From Methylotenera sp. (lineage in GTDB: Bacteria > Pseudomonadota > Gammaproteobacteria > Burkholderiales > Methylophilaceae): a DNA stretch of 64,000 bases. Below are positions 55,971 to 63,303 of the stretch, piece after piece. Position 1 is the first letter of the stretch. Each line of letters opens with the position of its first letter. A program made the position numbers and the translations under genes. The notes under the pieces were generated by a model. It ran no database searches, was not told where the DNA came from, and was given only the letters and a program-made list of their open reading frames with translations. The stretch lies in assembly GCA_013141075.1 (NCBI GenBank), contig JABFRQ010000001.1, positions 372,001 through 436,000 on the forward strand, in the 5' to 3' direction.

Positions 55971-56638
55971 ATTTTTACAGGCTTCCAGCCAGTGGTTTTA
56001 TGGCAGGTATCGCATGATTGGCTAGTGGTAATGTGACCAGAGTTCATACCCGTAGCATCTACACCGTGACAAGACTTACAAGTACCCGCAACAACCTTAC
56101 TATGGTCATGACCTGAAGCAGGCAACCAAGCGCTAGTTTTTTTATGACAAGTATCACAAGCAGCCGCTGTAGTAGGATGTCTAGCAGGCTTGCCAGCAAC
56201 ACTAATATTATTGTGGCAAACAGAACAAGTACCATCTGTACCATCATGCTTAAAGTTTACAGATTTCCAACTAGACGATTTATGACAACTGTCACAACTT
56301 TTATTGGTTGGTATATGTTTTGTTTCTTTGGCAGATGCTGAAGCACGACCACTTTGCACATGGCAACTAGCACACGCTTTTGGCGTGCCCTTGAAAATGC
56401 CATTTGTATGGCAGCTTTCACAGTTTGCTTTGGCGTGAGCCTCGGTAAGTAAAAATCCAGTTTTACTGTGATCAAAATTAACACGGCGTTTACCGCCTTG
56501 GGCGGCTGAAGCCTCGCTAACGCCTAGAGAAAAACTTACCAATAATATCGCCATAAATAGGCTCGCCCAACGCAGCATTGCCGATACTCGGTCTGGTTGC
56601 GTAGAAACTGCTAAGCTTTTAACTGTCATTAGTGTCAT
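54725..56638 (-). CDS. Giant multiheme cytochrome c, N-terminal part
   Basis: 637 codons. Signal peptide with cleavage near SEASA-AQGG. Seven irregularly spaced CXXCH follow (CESCH, CASCH, CDSCH, CSVCH, CDTCH, CKSCH, CDTCH), then nine full 43-residue units (NHTG...C-T-N-C-H, NHTG...C-E-T-C-H) and the first half of a tenth, 26 CXXCH in all. A 1-nt insertion near 54747 then turns NHTG into PHGYTCH and a stop. Repaired with the downstream part, the protein would have 41 CXXCH in about 950 residues. The NHTG histidines are good distal ligands for bis-His hemes. Probably periplasmic or cell-surface electron transfer. ATG follows GGGAGA. Upstream lies the 21-bp palindrome shared with the 63-kb promoter. 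Confidence 0.9.
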   Translation of the reverse strand: MTLMTVKSLAVSTQPDRVSAMLRWASLFMAILLVSFSLGVSEASAAQGGKRRVNFDHSKTGFLLTEAHAKANCESCHTNGIFKGTPKACASCHVQSGRASASAKETKHIPTNKSCDSCHKSSSWKSVNFKHDGTDGTCSVCHNNISVAGKPARHPTTAAACDTCHKKTSAWLPASGHDHSKVVAGTCKSCHGVDATGMNSGHITTSQSCDTCHKTTGWKPVKMNHTGIVNGCTTCHTKNKPTNHTGSRATNCETCHNTTSFKGAKMNHTGIVNGCTNCHTKDKPTNHTGSRATNCETCHTTTSFKGAKMNHTGIVNGCTNCHTKDKPTNHTGSRATNCETCHTTTSFKGAKMNHTGIVNGCTNCHTKDKPTNHTGTRATNCENCHTTTSFKGAKMNHTGIVNGCTNCHTKDKPTSHTGTRATNCENCHTTTSFKGAKMNHTGIVNGCTNCHTKDKPTNHTGTRATNCETCHNTTSFKGAKMNHTGIVNGCTNCHTKDKPTNHTGTRATNCETCHTTTSFKGAKMNHTGIVNGCTNCHTKDKPTNHTGTRATNCETCHNTTSFSGAKMNHTGIVNGCTNCHTKDKPTNHTGTRATNCETCHTTTSFSGAKMNHTGIVNGCTNCHTKDKPTNPHGYTCH

Positions 56639-56819
56639 TTAAATCTCCCGAGGCCTTTATTGGCCAATATTTCATCAACATATGCTATTTATATATCAAT
56701 ACTCTATATCTAATTTTAATTTTGGCACTTACTAAAACTTAAATCGCCTTAACTATTTAAAATATTTGATGCAATTATAAAACGCAGTTATGAAAGTTTT
56801 ATTTCACAATCGCGATATT

Positions 56820-56840
56820 ACGTGTGATATTTTCACACGT
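56820..56840. promoter_or_regulatory. 21-bp palindromic operator, site 1
   Basis: ACGTGTGA-TATTT-TCACACGT: perfect 8-bp arms with a 5-bp centre, between the divergent giant-cytochrome and DUF6502 genes. 19 of 21 bases match the site at 63172. A weaker relative, GTGTAAAAAATTCCCAC, lies at 56851-56867. Confidence 0.75.
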
Positions 56841-56885
56841 CAACCTTTTTGTGTAAAAAATTCCCACATATTTTAATTTATTTTT

Positions 56886-56900
56886 TGTATAATACTTAAA
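56886..56900 (+). promoter_or_regulatory. Extended -10 promoter of the DUF6502 gene (leaderless)
   Basis: TGTATAAT-type extended -10: TATAAT at 56888-56893 with TG just before. Transcription would begin about 7 nt later, on or next to the ATG at 56900, and no Shine-Dalgarno is present, so the mRNA is probably leaderless. Confidence 0.65.
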
Positions 56901-57790
56901 TGATTGAAAGCGCTGAAACTAATTCTGAAAATCCTGTTAAGCAGAGAATGCTAACAGCATTGCAACGTGTGCTAAAACCGCTAGTCAGGTTGGCGCTTGC
57001 ACAAGGCATAAACTACCAAATGTTGCTTGAAACATTAAAAATTGTTTTTGTGCAGGTGGCAGAAGAAGATTTTAAATTAGCACAACGTGAACAAACTGAT
57101 AGCAGAATTAGCTTGCTTACGGGTTTGCACCGTAAAGATGTACACCGCTTACGTGATCAACCTGATAACGCTCTAAACCAACCTTCACTCGTCACTTTAG
57201 GTAGCCAATTAGTTGGCCTATGGATAAGCGATGCCGACTTTATTGATGTCAACGGCAAACCAAAGCCGCTTTCAAGGCTAGCTAGCATTGGTGGTAACAT
57301 ATCTTTTGAGCGCTTAGTTGCTAGAGTGAGCAAAGATATCCGCGCTAGATCTGTACTTGATGAGTGGTTAAGAATTGGCGTTGTACATATTGATAAAAAT
57401 GATTGTGTTTGCCTTAATACTGAGGCTTTTGTGCCAAATGTTGGCTTTGAAGAGAAGCTGTTCTTTTTTCAACAAAATATGCATGATCACGCTGCCGCTA
57501 CTGCGCATAATTTAATGAATTTAACGCCGCCTATGTTAGAACGTTGTGTGTATTATGATGGACTAACACTAGTAGCCATCAATGAGTTAAAAGCAATTGC
57601 TGAACATGAAGGTATGGTCGCCTTAAAAGCCGTTAATGCCCGTGCAATTGAGTTGCAAGCTGAATGTAAAAATACCATAGATGCTAATGAGCGCTTTACT
57701 TATGCGCTGTATTTTTACCATGTGAAAGAAAATTTAGGATCTAAACTCACACATGAATACTATCGAAGAAAAACTATTCGAATTGATTAA
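56900..57790 (+). CDS. DUF6502 family protein, putative DNA-binding regulator
   Basis: A 296-residue soluble protein I place in DUF6502. Near residue 70 the segment TDSRISLLTGLHRKDVHRLRD has the shape of a helix-turn-helix (SRIA-x-LTG-x-x-RK-x-V-x-RL), preceded by helices LVRLALAQGINYQMLLETLKIVFVQVAEEDF. The rest is helical with no catalytic motif recognised. It is transcribed away from the giant cytochrome, over a palindromic operator, and its stop is directly followed by the DUF5666 ATG. A regulator of the cytochrome genes is a reasonable guess, not shown. Confidence 0.75.
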   Translation: MIESAETNSENPVKQRMLTALQRVLKPLVRLALAQGINYQMLLETLKIVFVQVAEEDFKLAQREQTDSRISLLTGLHRKDVHRLRDQPDNALNQPSLVTLGSQLVGLWISDADFIDVNGKPKPLSRLASIGGNISFERLVARVSKDIRARSVLDEWLRIGVVHIDKNDCVCLNTEAFVPNVGFEEKLFFFQQNMHDHAAATAHNLMNLTPPMLERCVYYDGLTLVAINELKAIAEHEGMVALKAVNARAIELQAECKNTIDANERFTYALYFYHVKENLGSKLTHEYYRRKTIRID

Positions 57791-59188
57791 ATGAATACTT
57801 TGATGCGTGCTTACTTAGCAATACTATTCACCAGCTTATCGTTAACAGCCATTGCAAACCCTTGTGACGATGGCGGCATAGGTGGCACTGGTATTGCATT
57901 AAGTCGTGGCATTGGCGGTACAGGCATTATCGCAGAATCTTCTGGCGGCTTAGGCGGTACTGGTATCAGCGGCAATGACATAGCTAGTACGGATGCAGGT
58001 ATCGGCGGCACGGGCATTAGCAACGTGCAAAAGGGCATAGGCGGCACGGGCATGCAAGCGCAAGCTGGCATTGGTGGCACAGGTATTGTGGGTGTCATTA
58101 CTGGTTTTGGCAGCATTTGCGTTAATGGGCTAGAAATACATTACTACAATGACACGCCTGTAGATTTAAATGGTATGCAAATTAGCAGCCAATCACTGGC
58201 TATTGGCCAAGTAGTTGCTGTTAGAGCCACTGGCAATGAGCAATCATTAGTGGCTGATGAGATTCATGCTTACCATCAAATTACTGGACCAGTGACTGCG
58301 GTAGATATTGCTGGCAACAGCATGAAAGTAATGGGTCAAACGGTAGCAGCAAGTGCAACGCAGCTAAAAGGCATACAAATTGGTCAGTGGGTTGAGGTAA
58401 GTGGTTTACGCAATGCCGATGGCGGCGTGGTAGCAAGCCGTATTGACCAAACAAGCCAACAAAAAAATGTACGCATGGTCGGCAACTTAACGCGCCGTGG
58501 CAACGCCGTGTACTTAGGTGGCACTAAAATTGAAGGTTTGCCAAAAGCGGTAGGAAATATGGATACCGACACGCATTTAACTGGGGCTTGGAATGGCAAA
58601 GCAATCTACGTTAAAGACATGACCATAGGGCCAGTGAGCGACCTATTGCAAAAGGTTGAAACTTTCCACTTACAAGGCTTGGCAAGCGACGTTACCAATG
58701 GTCGCCTAAAACTTGCAGGGCAGCCAGTAACGGTAACAGGCGCAACTAAAATCATTGGTAATGATGCCAAACACTTGCAAGGAAAAGCCGTCGTCATTCG
58801 CGGACAGGTGAAAGAAGGCAAACCTACCGCGCAGTCAATTGAGTTAAGACACTTTAAAACTGAGCGTAAAAATCAGCATGAATCACGCTTGGAATCAGTG
58901 CACAGCAAACATTCACACGACGTTGAAGAAAAAGCAGTAGCCAAAGAACATCATAGCCATGAATCAACAAAAATTGAATCGCCAGATAAACTGATTGAAG
59001 TTGAAAAGTCTAAAAAAATCGATAAGGCTGATAAAGCTGAGCGAGTAGAAAAACATGAAAGAATTGAGAAAGTTGAAACAGTAGAGAAGATTGAGAGGGT
59101 TGAGCTACCCGAAAGAATAGATAAAGTTGAGCTGCCCGAAAGATTTGAAAAAGTAGAACGACCTGAAGAAATAGAAAGGCATGATTAG
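57791..59188 (+). CDS. DUF5666 domain protein with GIGGTG repeats
   Basis: A 465-residue exported protein. After a signal peptide (cleavage near AIA-NPC) come six G(I/L)GGTG(I/M) motifs in residues 25-105. Then several DUF5666-type OB-like beta units (VVAVRATGNEQSLVADEIHAY, GPVTAVDIAGNSMKVMGQTV, IQIGQWVEVSGLRNADGGVVASRID). The last 100 residues are charged Glu/Lys/His repeats (EKVETVEKIERVELPERIDKV) likely to form an extended helix or bind the cell surface. It starts immediately after the DUF6502 stop, so the two are translationally coupled. Function unknown. Confidence 0.83.
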   Translation: MNTLMRAYLAILFTSLSLTAIANPCDDGGIGGTGIALSRGIGGTGIIAESSGGLGGTGISGNDIASTDAGIGGTGISNVQKGIGGTGMQAQAGIGGTGIVGVITGFGSICVNGLEIHYYNDTPVDLNGMQISSQSLAIGQVVAVRATGNEQSLVADEIHAYHQITGPVTAVDIAGNSMKVMGQTVAASATQLKGIQIGQWVEVSGLRNADGGVVASRIDQTSQQKNVRMVGNLTRRGNAVYLGGTKIEGLPKAVGNMDTDTHLTGAWNGKAIYVKDMTIGPVSDLLQKVETFHLQGLASDVTNGRLKLAGQPVTVTGATKIIGNDAKHLQGKAVVIRGQVKEGKPTAQSIELRHFKTERKNQHESRLESVHSKHSHDVEEKAVAKEHHSHESTKIESPDKLIEVEKSKKIDKADKAERVEKHERIEKVETVEKIERVELPERIDKVELPERFEKVERPEEIERHD

Positions 59189-59242
59189 TTTAATTACAAC
59201 AAATAGCTTTGAGCCTTTCAGCTATGCACGCTAAAATAAACA

Positions 59243-60031
59243 ATGAATAATAAAATAAACTCAAAAATCGCAGGTATTTTTCTAAGCACTCTAGCGCTAC
59301 AATCCAATGTAGCACTCGCTGAAGGCGCCTTTAGCCTAACCAGTGGTGTGGATTACAGCTCTGGTAAATACGGCCAAACACAATCCACAAACATCACGTA
59401 CGTCCCTTTCATTGCAAAATATGAAACAGATGACACCACATTAAAACTCACCGTGCCTTGGGTTAAAATTACTGGGCCTGGCGATGTGGTAGGCGGCAGC
59501 ACGCCCGTGGTGCTAGGCAGCTCTAATCGCCCCACCACTACGCAATCTGGCCTTGGCGACATTGTTTTTGGGGCAACACAAACGGTTGCTAGATTTGGCG
59601 AAACTAATCCACTTACATTAGATTTAACTGGCAAAATTAAATTTTCTACCGCATCTGCTTCAAAAAGTTTGGGCACAGGTAAAAATGATTACACTGTTGA
59701 GGCCGATGCTTACAAACCGCTTAATAAAGCGGTTACATTATTTGGTGGTGTTGGCTACAAGCTATTGGGCGACCCAACTGGAATTAACTTGAATAATGTT
59801 TGGTTTGGTTCGGCAGGCTTATCCTATCGAATCAACCCCGCAACTAGCGCTGGTTTTATGGCCGACATTCGCCAAGCGACAATGAGCACCTCTCAACCAC
59901 TGCGTGAAACAACTATTTTTATCAGCCACAAATTTAATGCGCACTATAAGTTACAAAGCTACCTTACCCATGGTTACTCTAATGCAAGTACAGATTGGGG
60001 CGGCGGCATAATGCTGGGCTGGATGTATTAA
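59243..60031 (+). CDS. Predicted outer-membrane beta-barrel protein
   Basis: A 262-residue protein with a signal peptide (cleavage near VALA-EGAF). The mature part has alternating amphipathic strands (FSLTSGVDYSSGKYG, YVPFIAKYETDDTTLKLTVPWVKITG, GLGDIVFGATQTVARF) and ends GIMLGWMY with an aromatic C-terminal residue, as in transporter-like outer-membrane barrels. 54 bp after the DUF5666 gene, then a strong terminator: third gene of the DUF6502-DUF5666-barrel set. No specific substrate can be named. Confidence 0.75.
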   Translation: MNNKINSKIAGIFLSTLALQSNVALAEGAFSLTSGVDYSSGKYGQTQSTNITYVPFIAKYETDDTTLKLTVPWVKITGPGDVVGGSTPVVLGSSNRPTTTQSGLGDIVFGATQTVARFGETNPLTLDLTGKIKFSTASASKSLGTGKNDYTVEADAYKPLNKAVTLFGGVGYKLLGDPTGINLNNVWFGSAGLSYRINPATSAGFMADIRQATMSTSQPLRETTIFISHKFNAHYKLQSYLTHGYSNASTDWGGGIMLGWMY

Positions 60032-60075
60032 ATCACCAGTTTTGGTTTAGATTAACCTCAATACAAAAAAATCAA

Positions 60076-60114
60076 AAAAAGCCTGATTACTCGTCTGAGT
60101 AATCAGGCTTTTTT
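60076..60114 (+). terminator. Intrinsic terminator after the barrel gene
   Basis: A perfect 12-bp stem (GCCTGATTACTC at 60081-60092, complement 60097-60108), GTCT loop and T6, with A-run before. It ends the DUF6502-DUF5666-barrel transcript. Confidence 0.95.
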
Positions 60115-60164
60115 AACCCAACCGTGCATTTAAAAGCTAGGCCATTCCCAAAAATATCGTGGTT

Positions 60165-60221
60165 ATTGCCAGCGTAGCGCGGCAATCTAACATTTACAGA
60201 TTGCTACGCTACGCTCGCAAT
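60165..60221. repeat. 24-bp imperfect inverted repeat (dispersed-repeat type)
   Basis: Left arm 60165-60188 and right arm 60198-60221 are complementary at 21 of 24 positions (arms begin ATTGCCAGCGTAGCG), loop 9 nt. Similar ATTGCGAGC...GCAATCT units recur in many proteobacterial genomes as mobile palindromes. It lies between convergent transcripts. Confidence 0.7.
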
Positions 60222-60245
60222 GACGGTTTAGCTATACATATAAAG

Positions 60246-62243
60246 TTACCTAGAAAACCCAGCACCCATTTTCAGCTCAGACCATTTATTAGAAACATGG
60301 CAACGCTCACACTGACGTCCAAAGCTACCATCATGCACATCGTCGGACGAATGACACTCACCACAAGTGACTGAAGTAACGAGCTTTTTACCTTTAGATG
60401 GCGTTTTGTGGCACTCATAACAACCTATGCCTTTATGGCCGCCATCTAACTTAAACTTCGTTTTTTTGTCGTGGTCGAAGTCCCATACTTTCCAATCACG
60501 TGCGTTGTGACAAGTTTCACACGCTGGGCCTAACTTAAGCTTGTGTACATCGTCTTTAATATGGCAACTATAGCAATCTGACTTCGCGTTTTTATATTCT
60601 GGCGTCAGGTGGCATTTTTTACACTCCACCTTAAAATGCTTGCCGAGTAATGGGAATTTCGATTTATTGTGATCAAACTTCGCATCATTCCAAGATTTAG
60701 CATTATGACAATCTTCACACTTATCACCTTCTTGGCCTTTGTGTTTATCATCTTTTTTGTGACAGCTAATACAGGTGCTTTTCACCTTATCTTTATACAA
60801 ATTACCCTTGTGGCAGTCGTCACACTTAGTCGTTCTATGCTTATCGAGCAGCCTATATTTGGTATCGCGGTCATGATCAAAAATCATGGTTTTCCAAGTT
60901 TTTTCAACGTGACAGCTTTCGCATTTCAGGTCATAACGACCTTTATGCCCTTTAGCATCGTCATCTTTCTTATGGCAAGAATAACAATCCGTTTTAAGAT
61001 TCTGCCCGTAAAGTTTACCTTTATGGCAATCAACACATTTTGTAGTGACATGCTTATCGCGTAGCTTATATTTTGTGTCGCGGTCATGGTCAAACTTAGT
61101 GGCGTTTTTCCAATCTTTGGCCGTATGACAGCTTTCGCATTTAGCACCAAAGTTCCCCTTGTGGCCTTTGGCATCGTCATCTTTCTTATGACACTCACTA
61201 CACTCTATAGGCAGTTTATCTGTCAAGTTGACCTTATGACATGCCTTGCAATTAGTATCTTGGTGCTTATCTAGCAGTGGGAACTTAGTTTTATCATGAT
61301 CAAAACCAGGTGTTGTGGACCAATTCTTTTCAATGTGACATTTCTCACAGCGATCACCCAAAGTTCCCTCGTGCTTATCATCTTTTTTATGGCAAGAAAT
61401 ACAGCTTGTCGGTAGTTTTAAAGAGGCCGCAGATGGCTTATGGCAACCTTCGCACTTCACTGCGGCGTGCTTACCACGTAGCGGATATTTGGTATCTCTA
61501 CCATGGTCAAACGTATCAGCTTTCCAATCTTTCGCGGTGTGACAGTCTTCACATTTCTTGCCTAAAATACCTTTATGCTTGTCATCTTTTTTATGGCAAG
61601 AGAAGCAATCTTTTGGCGCTTCTTTATATTTTTTAGATTTATGGCATTCATCACACTTCACGTCTGCATGCTTGCCTTCAAGCGCAAAATCTGATTTATT
61701 ATGATCAAATCTCTCTCTGGTTTCTTTCCAGTTTTTCTCATTGTGGCAACTTTCACAATCAACGCCCAATGTACCCTCGTGTTTATCGTCTTTTTTATGG
61801 CAAGCGTTACATGCGCTAGGTGCATCACGATACTTAGCTTTGGGTTTATGGCAGTCTTTGCACTCGGTTTTTGCCTCGCCATGCGCCCCTTTTAACTCAA
61901 AATCAGTTTGCGCATGTTTAAAGGTTTTTTCATTGATAGGCGCAATATTAGCAGTGCGGCCTTTGTGGTCGGTGTGGCATTCAGCGCAATTACGTGATTC
62001 TTTAATTTTTCCGTGATAGCCTTTCTTTTGCATCACATCTTTATTTACGTCTTTATGGCAATCTTTACACAGCTGATTTTGACCTTCTTTATCAAACTTT
62101 TTATGGCACTTTTCGCAAGTATCTTCATATTTTAAATGGCCCTGAATGACCTTGCCAGGCATCATCACTGACTCAAGTGTGTCTGCCCCTGCAGTCAATG
62201 ACAGAAAAAAAGATAAAATAAAGATACTGAGTAAACGTAACAT
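60246..62243 (-). CDS. Periplasmic cytochrome c3-family multiheme protein with 27 CXXCH
   Basis: 665 residues, signal peptide ending SLTAGA-DT, then 27 CXXCH motifs. A unit of about 71 residues recurs with three motifs: a C-x-x-CHK pair, CHKKDD and CEDCHTAKDW-type, separated by FDHDRDTKYxLxDKH. The FDH and DKH histidines are likely distal heme ligands. Lys-rich overall, unlike the Thr/Asn-rich giant cytochrome. Highly charged, soluble, probably a periplasmic electron wire or reservoir. It follows the cytochrome b-like gene by 15 bp, so the two form one operon with the palindromic operator upstream. Confidence 0.9.
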   Translation of the reverse strand: MLRLLSIFILSFFLSLTAGADTLESVMMPGKVIQGHLKYEDTCEKCHKKFDKEGQNQLCKDCHKDVNKDVMQKKGYHGKIKESRNCAECHTDHKGRTANIAPINEKTFKHAQTDFELKGAHGEAKTECKDCHKPKAKYRDAPSACNACHKKDDKHEGTLGVDCESCHNEKNWKETRERFDHNKSDFALEGKHADVKCDECHKSKKYKEAPKDCFSCHKKDDKHKGILGKKCEDCHTAKDWKADTFDHGRDTKYPLRGKHAAVKCEGCHKPSAASLKLPTSCISCHKKDDKHEGTLGDRCEKCHIEKNWSTTPGFDHDKTKFPLLDKHQDTNCKACHKVNLTDKLPIECSECHKKDDDAKGHKGNFGAKCESCHTAKDWKNATKFDHDRDTKYKLRDKHVTTKCVDCHKGKLYGQNLKTDCYSCHKKDDDAKGHKGRYDLKCESCHVEKTWKTMIFDHDRDTKYRLLDKHRTTKCDDCHKGNLYKDKVKSTCISCHKKDDKHKGQEGDKCEDCHNAKSWNDAKFDHNKSKFPLLGKHFKVECKKCHLTPEYKNAKSDCYSCHIKDDVHKLKLGPACETCHNARDWKVWDFDHDKKTKFKLDGGHKGIGCYECHKTPSKGKKLVTSVTCGECHSSDDVHDGSFGRQCERCHVSNKWSELKMGAGFSR

Positions 62244-62258
62244 TTAGTAATAACCTTA

Positions 62259-63083
62259 TTAGTACATGTGTACCCAAATAACGTGGAATATAGCAGTAGC
62301 AACCATCATGTACATAAATGGTAAATGCAAAACGTGCCAAGCTGAAAAGATTTGTTCAAACTTTTTAAACTGCGCCACCGTTTGTATCTGTTTTAAATAT
62401 TGGCTCACCAATGTAGAAGCCTCTTTTGCCACATCGTTCATACGTTCTGGGGCTAGTTTTTTGTAAATATACCGTTTGCATTGCCATGCAAGCATCATGC
62501 GGCGTACGTCAAAAGAAAGAAAAAACCAAATTCCAGCAAAGAAGCCTCGCTTTTTTTCTAAGGCTAGATACTCAAAATACTCTAGTTTCTTTTCAACTTT
62601 TGGAAAGAAATGTAACTTAGACTTTACCTCACCCGTGCTACCAGCTAATTCTTCACGCGCCTCTTTCAGGTTAGATCGGCTACCATACAAGCCTTTATGG
62701 ATGCGGGTATAAACAAACTTACCAATCAAACCGCTGCCCGCCACCAATAACATGCAGTAAAACGCTACAGTTGCATTTAATGAACCCAAACGAAATGTAG
62801 TGTGAAATAAAACCAATGTTGGCCCAAGCACTCCAAGTATCATATGAATGCGGAACCAATATTTAAGTTTACCTAAGCCTTGCATAAACTTAACATGTTT
62901 ACGAAATGAATAAAGTAGCAATGTCAGCATCATTATGCCGCCAGCCAAGCCTAGGTTATATCCTAGGCCAATGCCAGGCTTATAATACTGACCATTTGCT
63001 ACTTTCCAGCCCAACCACACTACTGCTACCAATAGCGTTAGCATGACTAAGCGGTTTACCAATTTTGCAATATTACTTAACAA
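62259..63083 (-). CDS. Membrane cytochrome b-type protein
   Basis: About 275 residues from the TTG at 63083, which has AAGGGA six nt upstream; an upstream ATG at 63203 lies outside the predicted transcript. About five membrane helices. Helix pairs carry histidines suited to heme b: WFRIHMILGVLGPTLVLFHTTF and AWHVLHLPFMYMMVATAIFHVIWVHMY. A cytoplasmic loop KEAREELAGSTGEVKSKLHFF lies between. It resembles membrane subunits encoded beside multiheme cytochromes and NAD(P)-linked oxidoreductases. Proposed to carry electrons across the inner membrane to the 27-heme protein. Confidence 0.75.
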   Translation of the reverse strand: MLSNIAKLVNRLVMLTLLVAVVWLGWKVANGQYYKPGIGLGYNLGLAGGIMMLTLLLYSFRKHVKFMQGLGKLKYWFRIHMILGVLGPTLVLFHTTFRLGSLNATVAFYCMLLVAGSGLIGKFVYTRIHKGLYGSRSNLKEAREELAGSTGEVKSKLHFFPKVEKKLEYFEYLALEKKRGFFAGIWFFLSFDVRRMMLAWQCKRYIYKKLAPERMNDVAKEASTLVSQYLKQIQTVAQFKKFEQIFSAWHVLHLPFMYMMVATAIFHVIWVHMY

Positions 63084-63171
63084 TGTAATTCCCTTTTCAT
63101 TTATTACTTTAATGTATTGTATTACTAGAAGTTTAGGGATAACTACCCAAAAAATATTACGAATAAATTTG

Positions 63172-63192
63172 ACGTGTGAAATTTTCACACAT
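63172..63192. promoter_or_regulatory. 21-bp palindromic operator, site 2
   Basis: ACGTGTGA-AATTT-TCACACAT, the near-identical twin of the site at 56820. On the minus strand a TATAAT (63198-63193) immediately precedes it, so the start of the cytochrome b/27-heme transcript falls inside the palindrome, the geometry of repression. Confidence 0.75.
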
Positions 63193-63303
63193 ATTATAAC
63201 CAATAATCATCATTAGTTGTATATTGTGTAATACTCTATAGCAATACACTAGTGAAATACAACAGCAAAACATAGTAAATCTCTTCTTAAAATAGTACCA
63301 ATT

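Noticed and set aside
56820-56840. CRP-type site (TGTGA-N6-TCACA)
   Set aside because: The spacer between TGTGA and TCACA is 5, not 6, at both sites, giving a 21-bp odd palindrome; a CRP site is unlikely, though an unusual CRP/FNR relative is not excluded.
56638-56900. RpoE/ChrR-type promoters or a sigma-ChrR pair for the lipid and cytochrome operons
   Set aside because: No TGATC-N-CGTA type promoter upstream of 29477 and no sigma factor or anti-sigma gene anywhere in the window.
60159-60374. 71-codon plus-strand ORF
   Set aside because: It runs through the 24-bp inverted repeat and into the 3' end of the 27-heme gene in antisense; the peptide is the familiar artefact of this repeat type.
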